Of a stretch of DNA of 12,197 bases, positions 1 through 7,028 are shown in pieces. The notes under the pieces were generated by a model. It ran no database searches. It worked only from the letters and a program-made list of their open reading frames with translations, and had not been told where the DNA came from. The position numbers were made by a program, and so were the translations under genes. The DNA is from Bacteroidota bacterium (GTDB taxonomy: Bacteria > Bacteroidota > Bacteroidia > Chitinophagales > Chitinophagaceae): positions 1 through 12,197 of the forward strand of contig JAPLER010000033.1 in assembly GCA_026391115.1 (NCBI GenBank), given 5' to 3'. Position 1 is the first letter of the stretch. The number at the start of each line of letters is the position of its first letter.

Positions 1-190
1 CACTGTAAGTTATTAAAATATATGCTTTTAAATCCTCTTTAGGGATATTTTTTAATATAGATTTAAATTCTCTTCCATCAATTTTATTACCATAAATATA
101 CCATTCTTTTTTGGTTATATTTCCTTTTTTATTATATTCAATATAAGCAGGACCATTAGGGTTATGTCTTTTATCATTAATAAAATATTC
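1..190 (-). other. MORN_2/YwqK-like segment inserted in frame within purA
   Basis: Codons 202 to at least 264 of the purA frame encode peptide unlike PurA. It contains EYFINDKRHNPNGPAYIEY, then a stretch ending in EWYIYGNKIDGREF, then a Lys/Ile-rich piece. This is the pattern of MORN_2/YwqK-type repeats (Tyr-Tyr-x-Asn-Gly-Lys-x-His ... Asp/Asn-Gly-Pro-Ala) followed by the Glu-Phe cap that often ends them. Composition changes too: by hand count about 22% G+C in positions 1-180 against about 37% in 361-780 of the same gene. The frame stays open throughout. The junction lies where PurA relatives have a similar short string (Glu-Tyr-x-Ile-Asn), so the exact boundary is uncertain by a few codons. 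The left end is outside the window. Family naming is by eye. Confidence 0.7.
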
Positions 191-793
191 TCCATTAACA
201 ATATTTAAAGTTTTTAAAAACTCCAATGCTTCAAAAAACTCTTCTTCCCAAGCTGTTATATCTTCATTAAAATGAAAATTGTCTAATAATTTTTGATGCT
301 TTAAACGCAGCTTTATGTATTGTGTTGTAAAACTTTTATCAAGTAAATCGCCTACACGTAGTGCGTTTCGCCCAGTTTTATCCATATAAGCTGGTCCAAT
401 GCCTTTAAGTGTAGAGCCAATTTTACTATCGCCTTTTTGTGCTTCACTTGCTTTGTCCAAAGCCCTATGTGTAGGTACTATAATATTTGTTCTTTGAGAA
501 ATGAAAAGATTTTTTTTCACATCAATCCCCATTTTAGAAACAATATCACACTCCCGCTTTAAAGTAACTGGATCAAGCACTACGCCATTGCCAATTAAGT
601 TAACACAGTTTTGATGAAATATACCAGAAGGTATTTGGTGTAACACCACTTTTTTTCCATCTATATATAAAGTATGTCCAGCATTTGGTCCACCTTGAAA
701 CCTAGCTATTACATCGTAATTTGGGGCAAAATAGTCCACAATTTTTCCTTTGCCTTCATCGCCCCACTGAAGTCCTAAAATAACATCTACCAT
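1..793 (-). CDS. purA: Adenylosuccinate synthetase, N-terminal part, with a foreign in-frame segment; runs off the left edge
   Basis: PurA joins IMP and aspartate using GTP, the first committed step to AMP, in the cytoplasm. Translating the minus strand from the ATG at 793-791 gives an open frame of 264 codons to the window edge. Residues 1-200 are clearly PurA: QWGDEGKGK at 9-17 (GTP/IMP loop, with the usual catalytic Asp at 12), RFQGGPNAGHT at 31-41 (catalytic His at 40), and the family signature GIGPAYMDKTGR at 131-142. After about residue 201 the match stops. PurA should continue into a short helix and the conserved EGAQG block; instead the frame encodes MORN_2-like sequence (separate entry). 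The GAQG block and the C-terminal half are not in this window. Either they lie further left after an insertion, or the gene is a truncated fusion. A DUF47 gene is divergent, 162 nt away. The PurA assignment of the N-terminal part is secure; the state of the whole gene is unknown. Confidence 0.93.
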   Translation of the reverse strand, partial: MVDVILGLQWGDEGKGKIVDYFAPNYDVIARFQGGPNAGHTLYIDGKKVVLHQIPSGIFHQNCVNLIGNGVVLDPVTLKRECDIVSKMGIDVKKNLFISQRTNIIVPTHRALDKASEAQKGDSKIGSTLKGIGPAYMDKTGRNALRVGDLLDKSFTTQYIKLRLKHQKLLDNFHFNEDITAWEEEFFEALEFLKTLNIVNGEYFINDKRHNPNGPAYIEYNKKGNITKKEWYIYGNKIDGREFKSILKNIPKEDLKAYILITYS

Positions 794-809
794 AAAGTAT
801 AAATATTGG

Positions 810-817
810 CAAATGTA
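810..817 (-). promoter_or_regulatory. Candidate -7 box for purA
   Basis: The minus strand reads TACATTTG here, matching the Bacteroidota housekeeping -7 consensus TAnnTTTG, 16 nt before the purA start codon. I see no TTTG-type -33 element at the usual spacing, so this is only a candidate. Confidence 0.3.
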
Positions 818-905
818 TGAGTATGAAAAGTCAAATTAGTGTATTTAAAAAAATGTTTATACTTTTTTGTAATCTAATGTAAACAAATTATTAATAAAAA
901 AGCAT

Positions 906-938
906 TTTGTTAGGGATACATACATAACACTATTTTTG
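906..938 (+). promoter_or_regulatory. Promoter for the phosphate module
   Basis: TTTG at 906-909 and TATTTTTG at 931-938 are separated by 21 nt. This fits the Bacteroidota sigma factor pattern (TTTG at -33, TAnnTTTG at -7). Transcription would start near 943-946, leaving a leader of roughly 10 nt before the ATG at 956. No Shine-Dalgarno sequence is visible, as is common in this phylum. Confidence 0.5.
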
Positions 939-955
939 TAACAAAAATAACTCTT

Positions 956-1603
956 ATGGGATTAAACAGTTTCGGTAAGCTATTTATGCCAAAAAACAAG
1001 ATTTTTTATGAATTGTTCGAGCAAGTGGCTGATACAGTAGAAGAAATGGGGAAAACTCTGAAAAGAGTTGTGAATGAACCAGATTTTAACAATAGAGCCC
1101 CTATAATTAAAGAACTTGAAGATTTGGAACATAGAAATGACGAAACAACACATAAGATATTTTTAGAATTAGGCAGTAACTTTATTACACCATTTGATAG
1201 AGAGGACATTCACTACCTTGCTTCATCGCTTGATGATATTGCTGATTACATTTATAGCAGTGCCAAGAAAATTAATTTTTATAACGTTAATCCTAACGAA
1301 AGTGGTATTCAAAAACTAGCAGACTTGGTTGAATTAGGCACTGTAGAAATTAAAAAAGCAGTTTATGGCTTAAGAGATATGAAACAACTACGTCAAATGA
1401 CAGAAGCTTTTATTAAAATAAATAGTATTGAAAACCAGGCTGATGATGTGTTTGATATGAGTATTGAAAAATTATTTCAAAATGAAAATGATTTTAAAGA
1501 AGTTATTAAAAAAAGAGAGATTTATCAAGCTTTAGAAACAGCTACAGACAAGTGCGAAGATGCAGCAAATGTTATTGAGTCTATTATTATTAAATATGCT
1601 TAA
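956..1603 (+). CDS. DUF47-family (PhoU-like) phosphate transport accessory protein
   Basis: A 215-residue, all-helical, highly charged cytoplasmic protein of the DUF47/TIGR00153 family, which is related to PhoU and typically encoded beside PiT-type phosphate transporters. Acidic helices carry the ExxxD-type patterns expected to bind metal in PhoU-like proteins: ELEDLEHRNDETTH near residues 52-65, PFDREDIHYLASSLDDIADY near 78-97, and IENQADDVFD near 156-165. The C-terminal helix (ATDKCEDAANVIESIIIKYA) is also typical. Length equals the family norm. The ATG is preceded by an A-rich leader (ACAAAAATAACTCTT) and a good promoter match at 906-938. PiT follows after 72 nt on the same strand with no terminator-like hairpin between, so the two are probably one operon. 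In other organisms the DUF47 partner modulates PiT uptake; the direction of the effect here is not shown by sequence. Confidence 0.93.
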   Translation: MGLNSFGKLFMPKNKIFYELFEQVADTVEEMGKTLKRVVNEPDFNNRAPIIKELEDLEHRNDETTHKIFLELGSNFITPFDREDIHYLASSLDDIADYIYSSAKKINFYNVNPNESGIQKLADLVELGTVEIKKAVYGLRDMKQLRQMTEAFIKINSIENQADDVFDMSIEKLFQNENDFKEVIKKREIYQALETATDKCEDAANVIESIIIKYA

Positions 1604-1675
1604 TAGTTCGGTCATATAAATGATCTTTTTGATTTCATTTAGTATCGCTCAATTTTCAAATTTTTAAATTAACAA

Positions 1676-2716
1676 ATGTTTACTCTTCTAGTATTAATTG
1701 TTGTACTTGCTATTATTTTTGATTATATCAACGGTTTTCATGATGCAGCAAATTCAATAGCCAATATCGTTTCAACAAAAGTTTTAACCCCATTTCAGGC
1801 AGTTTTGTGGGCAGCAGTTTTCAACTTTGCAGCCTATTTTATATCCTTATATATTATTGGCGAATTTAAAATTGGTAATACTATAGCCAAAAGTGTAAAC
1901 CCAGAATTTATTAACTTGCATGTAATACTTGCTGGTTTATTAGCAGCAATTTGTTGGAACTTAATAACTTGGTGGTTCGGTATTCCATCTAGCTCATCTC
2001 ATACATTACTTGGTGGTTTTATGGGTGCTGCACTATGCTATGCACATGGTTTTTCGCAAAATGGTGTTAATGTAATTAATTATGAAAAAGTAATTCCTAC
2101 ATTTTTATTTATTTTCTTTGCCCCTTTTATAGGTATGATTATAGCCTTTGTAATAACAATTCTGGTTGTGCATTTATTTAAAAGGAGTAGTCCATATAAA
2201 GCAGAAACAAAATTTAAACGCTTTCAGTTATTAGCTAGTGCTGCATTTAGTTTGGGACACGGTGGTAATGATGCTCAAAAAGTAATGGGTATTATAGGTG
2301 CTGCGTTTATCTGTTACGAAAAGTCTCAAGGAAAAACTTTAACTTTTGATAGCTTTGTTCATCACTATTCTTGGGTACCCTTTTGTAGCTTTTTAGCTAT
2401 TGGTTTAGGTACAATGAGCGGTGGTTGGAAAATTGTAAAAACGATGGGAACCAAAATTACAAAAATCACTCCACTTGAAGGTGTATGTGCTGATACAGCT
2501 GGTGCTTTAACACTTTTTTTAACAGAAAAATTAGGAATTCCAGTTTCTACCACACACACTATAACTGGTAGTATTATTGGTGTTGGAGCTACCAAGCGTT
2601 TAAGTGCTGTTCGTTGGGGTGTAACTATAAATCTACTTTGGGCTTGGATAATTACCATTCCTATTTCTGCACTTATGGCTGCTGTATTTTATTATTTAGT
2701 AGGTTTATTTATTTAA
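1676..2716 (+). CDS. pit: PiT-family inorganic phosphate transporter
   Basis: An inner-membrane low-affinity phosphate permease of the PiT family (PF01384), about 346 residues and so the short bacterial form without the large central loop. Both family signatures are present: GFHDAANSIANIVSTKVLTP near residues 20-39 and SLGHGGNDAQKVMGII near 191-206. The inverted internal duplication is visible as GIPSSSSHTLLGG near 102-114 and GIPVSTTHTITGS near 286-298. About ten hydrophobic segments can be counted. The start ATG follows an A/T-rich spacer and gives a hydrophobic first helix, with no better alternative upstream. The gene sits behind the DUF47 accessory gene as the usual pair. Its TAA stop overlaps the stop of the convergent pcm gene within the palindrome TTAA at 2713-2716. 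PiT carriers take up metal-phosphate with protons or sodium; which ion is used cannot be read here. Confidence 0.95.
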   Translation: MFTLLVLIVVLAIIFDYINGFHDAANSIANIVSTKVLTPFQAVLWAAVFNFAAYFISLYIIGEFKIGNTIAKSVNPEFINLHVILAGLLAAICWNLITWWFGIPSSSSHTLLGGFMGAALCYAHGFSQNGVNVINYEKVIPTFLFIFFAPFIGMIIAFVITILVVHLFKRSSPYKAETKFKRFQLLASAAFSLGHGGNDAQKVMGIIGAAFICYEKSQGKTLTFDSFVHHYSWVPFCSFLAIGLGTMSGGWKIVKTMGTKITKITPLEGVCADTAGALTLFLTEKLGIPVSTTHTITGSIIGVGATKRLSAVRWGVTINLLWAWIITIPISALMAAVFYYLVGLFI

Positions 2717-3381
2717 CTAATATTCTTCCCTTCAAGCATTGGTACAAAAGAAAAAATATCTAATTTTTCTTCTGTATAAGTCCCATCTTCTTGCCTGACA
2801 ATTTTAAGCATACGTTGAGCATTATTTTCATCAACAGGTATTATCATAATTCCACCAACTTTAAGTTGCTCTATTAATTTAGGTGGAACAAAAGGAGCCC
2901 CACAAGTAATAATCATCTTATCGAATGGTGCAAATGTGGGTAAGCCAGCAAAACCATCTCCAAAAATCATTTTAAGATTTGGGAACTTGGTTAAATATTG
3001 AAATTTTTTATTGTTTTCGAATAATTCTTTTTGTCTTTCAATACTATAAACCCTTGCACCCAAATAAGCTAAAACACTTGCCTGATAAGCACTTCCTGTA
3101 CCTACTTCTAAAATTTTGTCAAATTTTTTTATGTCTAATAATTGTGTTTGATAAGCAACTGTGTAAGGTTGAGAAATTGTTTGATTTGCAGCAATAGGAA
3201 AAGCCCTGTCTTCGTAAGCAATATTATCTAAAGCACTATCCAAAAAAAAATGACGAGGAATATTATTGATTGCATCAAGTGCAAGACTGCTTTCTATGCC
3301 TTTCTTTTTTAATTCATCAACTAGTTTTTGACGCAATCCTTTATGTCTAAATGTATCGGTATAAACTCTTCCTTTTATCAT
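2713..3381 (-). CDS. pcm: Protein-L-isoaspartate O-methyltransferase
   Basis: A cytoplasmic repair enzyme that uses S-adenosylmethionine to methylate L-isoaspartyl residues in aged proteins. At 222 residues it has the normal family length. Evidence in order: the N-terminal substrate-binding region (RHFFL, then YEDRAFPIAANQTISQPYTV near 56-75), the SAM-binding motif ILEVGTGSAYQASVLAYLGA near 90-109, the acidic end of strand beta-2 (YSIER), GDGFAGLPTFAPFDKMIITC near 141-160, and PPKLIEQLKVGGIMIIPV near 166-183. Most relatives have GTGSGYQ; here the Gly before Tyr is Ala, which seems tolerable. The gene converges on pit with overlapping stops. A TATTTTTG box at 3394-3387 on the minus strand lies only 5 nt before the ATG, hinting at a nearly leaderless transcript, but no matching -33 element is clear. 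Confidence 0.93.
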   Translation of the reverse strand: MIKGRVYTDTFRHKGLRQKLVDELKKKGIESSLALDAINNIPRHFFLDSALDNIAYEDRAFPIAANQTISQPYTVAYQTQLLDIKKFDKILEVGTGSAYQASVLAYLGARVYSIERQKELFENNKKFQYLTKFPNLKMIFGDGFAGLPTFAPFDKMIITCGAPFVPPKLIEQLKVGGIMIIPVDENNAQRMLKIVRQEDGTYTEEKLDIFSFVPMLEGKNIS

Positions 3382-3479
3382 TTGCCCAAAAATAAACTAC
3401 TACTATGCAATAAAAAAAAATGGGAATAAATAAACACAAAACATAAGTTCTAAAAAAATCAATTTAATTTGCCAATACA

Positions 3480-4004
3480 TTGAAAATACTAAAGAAAATA
3501 TTAACTATACAGCTATTGTTTTTGCTTGTTTGCAGCCAAGTGGGTTATTATTTTTTATATGTTTATAAACAATATGAAATAAAGCAAGAAATAAAGCAAG
3601 AGTTGATTAGTACCCTACCACTAACATCTTTTCAATCTTTTGCTAGCGATGATAGAAATATTATTTGGGAAGAAAAAGATAAAGAATTTAGTGTTGATGG
3701 AAAAATGTATGATGTTGCTACAACAAAAATTATTAATGGCAAAAAAACCTATTACTGCTTAAGCGATGAGAAGGAGACAGATTTAGTAAATACCTATTTC
3801 AAAAAAAATACTTCTGAACAAGAAACATCAAAACAAAAGAGAAGCAAAATTGACTTTCAATTACAAACAATTGCTTTTAGCCAACAAGAAGATATACTAG
3901 AAGAATTTTGTTTAATCAACAATAAGAATAAATACCCCATAATTTGTCAAAATGCAATAAGTAAATGCATTTCAGTTGTTTCACCTCCTCCAAAATCATT
4001 GTAA
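3480..4004 (+). CDS. Uncharacterised membrane-anchored protein upstream of the TonB receptor
   Basis: A 174-residue protein I cannot name. Residues 1-27 form a Lys-rich N-terminus plus a hydrophobic helix (ILTIQLLFLLVCSQVGYYFL), then a charged stretch YKQYEIKQEIKQEL, so it is probably an inner-membrane anchor with a periplasmic domain. The soluble part contains KEFSVDGKMYDV, then NGKKTYYCLSDEKE, and a C-terminus ending SPPPKSL. This arrangement recalls a family of unnamed Bacteroidota proteins encoded beside TonB-dependent receptors; that memory was not checked. The start is TTG at 3480: no in-frame ATG occurs before residue 70 or so, and starting later would lose the hydrophobic segment. The receptor gene begins 95 nt downstream on the same strand with no hairpin between, so shared expression is likely. 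Three cysteines in the periplasmic part (YYCLSD, EEFCLI, IICQNAISKC has two more) could form disulfides or bind metal. Confidence 0.75.
   Translation: MKILKKILTIQLLFLLVCSQVGYYFLYVYKQYEIKQEIKQELISTLPLTSFQSFASDDRNIIWEEKDKEFSVDGKMYDVATTKIINGKKTYYCLSDEKETDLVNTYFKKNTSEQETSKQKRSKIDFQLQTIAFSQQEDILEEFCLINNKNKYPIICQNAISKCISVVSPPPKSL
3576..3599 (+). repeat. Perfect 12-bp tandem duplication inside the coding sequence
   Basis: GAAATAAAGCAA occurs twice in direct succession and encodes EIKQ-EIKQ just after the membrane helix of the protein at 3480-4004. It keeps the frame and lengthens a charged linker or coiled stretch by four residues. Confidence 0.85.
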
Positions 4005-4099
4005 CTACCTTTTATTATTTATCACAAAAATTTTGCAACTTAGTTTAAATAAACATTTAAGCCTTAGCAAAGTGTATTCTATTATTTAAAAAAATTACA

Positions 4100-6316
4100 A
4101 TGAAAAAAATTATATATTCTACTTTATTCATATTTGTTTCACTAGTGTCATTTTCACAAAAACAAGCACTAGACACAGTAGAAGTTACTGCAACTTCTGC
4201 TCAAAACAAATCAATATTGCACCAACCAGTTTCAATTACTAAGCTTGGTGTTACAGAGTTAAAACGTGGCACAGGTTTAACCCTTGATGATGTTATTAAT
4301 ACAAGTGTCCCAGGCGTTACAATGCAACGCAGAACTATTGGTGCTGGTCAGCAATTTAACATTCGTGGTTATGGCAATGGCACAAGAGGAACTCGTGGCG
4401 TAAACAGTAATTTTGATGGACAAGGTTACAAAGTTTATTTAAACGATATTCCTGTTACAGATGCAGAAGGAATTACACTAATGGATGATATAGATTTCGG
4501 TAGCATTGGCAATGTAGAAATAGTTAAAGGTGCTGCTGGAACATTATATGGTTTAGCAATTGCAGGTGCTGTAAATTTAAAAACAGTAAAAGCTACAAAG
4601 GGACAAACCACAATTGGTCAGGATGTATTATTTGGCAACTATGGTTTGCAACGCTACACAACGCACGTTGCATTGGGTTCAGAAAAATCTTCTGTACTTA
4701 TTAACTATGGTTCTCAAAAAAGCGATGGCTATATGTTACATACTGCTTCAGACAAAAAATTTGGCAATTTTGTTGGCAATTTTACACCAAATACAAAACA
4801 AACTATTAACACATATTTTGGTTATAGCAATAGTTACGATGAACGTGGTGGTGAATTAACACTAGCACAATACAATGCTGATGATTATAGTGGAAATATT
4901 GATTATATTAAAAGAAATGCACACAGTAATGTAATAAGTGTTCGCTTAGGCGTGGGTCACACTTATCAGTTTAACAGTAATATTTCAAACACTACTACTG
5001 TGTTTGGAACTGGGCTTAATAGCAATGTAAGTAGTGCTGGTGGTTGGACAGACAAAGGTGCTCTTAATGCTGGTGTTAGAAGCAGTTTTGCAACCAAATT
5101 TTCATTAGGTAAAAAAGCAACTTTAACAGGATTAACTGGAGTTGAAACACAATATCAACGTGCCAATACTATTGGATATAGTATGAAACAAAATCCTTTT
5201 GATACAACTACAAATGGCTGGAGTATTGGCAAACCTTATTGGGTAGTTAATGCTGCAACATCAAATGTTTATACAGTTACAAGCACAACTTCTTTCTTTC
5301 ATGAATGGACTTTAGAGTTGCCAAAAGATTCTTCATTTACTGCAGGTATTGGTATTAGTAGAATGAGGATTTTATTGGATGACAGATTTAATGCAGCAAC
5401 AGCTACAAAACCATCACTATATGACACTACTTATAAATCAATGGTATCACCACATTTAGCAATTAATAAAGTTGTTAATAAAAATATGTCTGTTTATGCA
5501 AGTTGGAGTACTGGCTACAAAGCACCTGTTAGTTCTTATTTCTTTATAACTACACCTATTGTTGGTTCAGCAAATCCAGCAACTGGCAGGGTGAACGAAA
5601 CATTAAAACCAGAATATGCAGAACAAGTAGAAATTGGAACTAAGGGAAGTTTACTAAACAGTAAATTAAACTTTCAATTGGCTTGGTATAGTGCAATTAT
5701 AAAAGATAAAATGACAACAGTTGCAGTACCTTTAAACAATACAACTACTGCTTACAGTTATGTTACCAATGGTGGCAGTCAACAACAGAATGGTATTGAA
5801 GCCTTAATTAAATATGACGCTATTAAACGCACTAAAGGTTGTTTCAGCAGCTTTGTACCTTTTATAAGTTTTACTTACTCAGATCATAAGTATAAAAATT
5901 TTATTTATAAAACAGGTTCTACAACATCTAATATTTCAAGTATTGATTATAGTGGTTTAAATGTTTTTGGTACACCAAAAATTAATGTTGGTTTAGGGTT
6001 TGATGCAGCTTTAAAATGTGGTGTTTACTTTAATGCAACTCATTTATACAGAGATGGCGTAAATATTGGGTTTGAAAATGTAGCTGGCACTAATGTTTTA
6101 CGTCAATCTACAAGTTATAATATTGTTAATGGTAAAATTGGATATAGAAAAAGCATAGGAAAACATTTTGATATTGATGCTTATTTTGGTGCAGATAATA
6201 TTACAGGTGTTAAATATCCGTTAATGATTTTTGCCAATCAACTACCCGATGCTTATTTACCTGCTGCCCCAAAAGCTTTAACTTATGGTGGTGCAAGTTT
6301 AAAATATAATTTCTAG
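4100..6316 (+). CDS. TonB-dependent outer-membrane receptor
   Basis: A 738-residue outer-membrane receptor that would import a scarce ligand using TonB-ExbBD energy. It has a signal peptide (KKIIYSTLFIFVSLVSFSQ, residues 2-20), then directly a TonB box-like segment (DTVEVTATSAQ near 25-35) without the carboxypeptidase-like N-terminal domain common in SusC proteins. The plug follows: LDDVINTSVPGVTMQRR, QFNIRGYGNG, then KVYLNDIPVTDAEG and the closing GNVEIVKGAAGTLYGLAIAGAVNLKT-type block near residues 137-156. The rest is beta-barrel with many aromatic-terminated strands, ending YGGASLKYNF with the C-terminal Phe needed for barrel insertion. No SusD partner is nearby, so a siderophore, metal complex or small-molecule receptor (FecA/FhuA-like) is likelier than a glycan receptor. 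The ligand is not determined. I see no clear Fur box, riboswitch or promoter in the 95-nt spacer upstream. Downstream lies a long inverted repeat at 6331-6380. Confidence 0.93.
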   Translation: MKKIIYSTLFIFVSLVSFSQKQALDTVEVTATSAQNKSILHQPVSITKLGVTELKRGTGLTLDDVINTSVPGVTMQRRTIGAGQQFNIRGYGNGTRGTRGVNSNFDGQGYKVYLNDIPVTDAEGITLMDDIDFGSIGNVEIVKGAAGTLYGLAIAGAVNLKTVKATKGQTTIGQDVLFGNYGLQRYTTHVALGSEKSSVLINYGSQKSDGYMLHTASDKKFGNFVGNFTPNTKQTINTYFGYSNSYDERGGELTLAQYNADDYSGNIDYIKRNAHSNVISVRLGVGHTYQFNSNISNTTTVFGTGLNSNVSSAGGWTDKGALNAGVRSSFATKFSLGKKATLTGLTGVETQYQRANTIGYSMKQNPFDTTTNGWSIGKPYWVVNAATSNVYTVTSTTSFFHEWTLELPKDSSFTAGIGISRMRILLDDRFNAATATKPSLYDTTYKSMVSPHLAINKVVNKNMSVYASWSTGYKAPVSSYFFITTPIVGSANPATGRVNETLKPEYAEQVEIGTKGSLLNSKLNFQLAWYSAIIKDKMTTVAVPLNNTTTAYSYVTNGGSQQQNGIEALIKYDAIKRTKGCFSSFVPFISFTYSDHKYKNFIYKTGSTTSNISSIDYSGLNVFGTPKINVGLGFDAALKCGVYFNATHLYRDGVNIGFENVAGTNVLRQSTSYNIVNGKIGYRKSIGKHFDIDAYFGADNITGVKYPLMIFANQLPDAYLPAAPKALTYGGASLKYNF

Positions 6317-6330
6317 TATTTGTCAAAAGT

Positions 6331-6380
6331 ATAAAAGAGTAAAAAGCCTTACAATATTGTAAAGCTTTTTACTCTTTTAT
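6331..6380. terminator. Bidirectional terminator-like inverted repeat overlapping the PAP2 gene end
   Basis: ATAAAAGAGTAAAAAGC (6331-6347) is perfectly complementary to GCTTTTTACTCTTTTAT (6364-6380), 17 bp. Inside, TTACAATATTGTAA (6349-6362) is itself a palindrome, so only one C/A mismatch (6348/6363) interrupts a 50-nt inverted repeat. It has an A-rich left arm and a T-rich right arm on both strands, and it sits between convergent genes. This suits a terminator working in both directions. Its right half also encodes the last codons of the PAP2 gene. Confidence 0.75.
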
Positions 6381-6975
6381 TATGTATTAACATACTCAAC
6401 CACACACTTATTAAAGCAGCAACAATACCACCTGCAACATCTATAGGAAAATGCTGTGCTTGATACACTCTTGAATAAGCTACTAGCAAAGCAACTATAA
6501 ACCCTAGCCACAACATTTTTTTATTATTAAAAAAAATACACAACAACAAAAACATTGCAAAAATTTGCGTTGTATGTCCACTAGGAAAACTGCCTACTTC
6601 ATGCACAAGTACATTGGGTATAGTATGAATTTTTGATATGTCTTTTATACCTGCAGTTGGTCTAAGTGCTACAGGAAAAACATAACGCTTAATTCCTTGC
6701 GATATAATGGTTGAGATAAGTAATGTTGTAATAGATAAAATCAGATATCGTTTTCGTTTTATAAAAACAACAATTATAAATATTGCCCACACTACACCAT
6801 CTGCTAAATAAGTTATATAGTTAAAAACAAAATCTCCAATGGTTCCAAGATTGATATTGAGCAATAAAAACAAATTTTCTTTGCCCATCATAAAAGAAAA
6901 GCCAGCTATAATAATAGCTGCAAAAAGGCTGATAATACTTGCCTTGTAAAAAGTTTCTACATCTTTATTAAACAT
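6349..6975 (-). CDS. PAP2-family membrane phosphatase
   Basis: A 208-residue integral membrane protein of the PAP2 (type 2 phosphatidic acid phosphatase) superfamily, which removes phosphate from lipid phosphates such as undecaprenyl diphosphate or phosphatidic acid, with the active site facing the periplasm. All three motifs are present: motif 1 as KRYVFPVALRP (residues 96-106, with slightly longer spacing than the textbook KxxxxxxRP), motif 2 as PSGH (131-134), and motif 3 as SRVYQAQHFPID (168-179) with the Arg, His and Asp of the catalytic set. About five to six hydrophobic helices surround them. The last ten codons lie inside the inverted repeat at 6331-6380. It is divergent from upp. Which lipid is the substrate (an undecaprenyl-diphosphate recycling or phospholipid role) cannot be told from sequence. 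Confidence 0.9.
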   Translation of the reverse strand: MFNKDVETFYKASIISLFAAIIIAGFSFMMGKENLFLLLNINLGTIGDFVFNYITYLADGVVWAIFIIVVFIKRKRYLILSITTLLISTIISQGIKRYVFPVALRPTAGIKDISKIHTIPNVLVHEVGSFPSGHTTQIFAMFLLLCIFFNNKKMLWLGFIVALLVAYSRVYQAQHFPIDVAGGIVAALISVWLSMLIHNKRVKSFTIL

Positions 6976-7028
6976 ATACTGTACAAATTTGAATGCTTTT
7001 AATTAATTTGCAAAACCAAATTATTTTT

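Noticed and set aside
1604..1675. Possible hairpin (AAATGA/TCATTT) between the DUF47 gene and pit
   Set aside because: Only a 6-bp A+T stem with no T-run after it; expected by chance in this composition.
4005..4099. Search for a riboswitch, Fur box or promoter before the TonB receptor
   Set aside because: The spacer is short and A+T-rich with no conserved riboswitch core, no convincing Fur-like palindrome and no TAnnTTTG match.
6993..7028. Earlier ATG for upp
   Set aside because: It would add 12 residues with no counterpart in this UPRT group, while MIINLSNEHSL at 7029 is the typical N-terminus.
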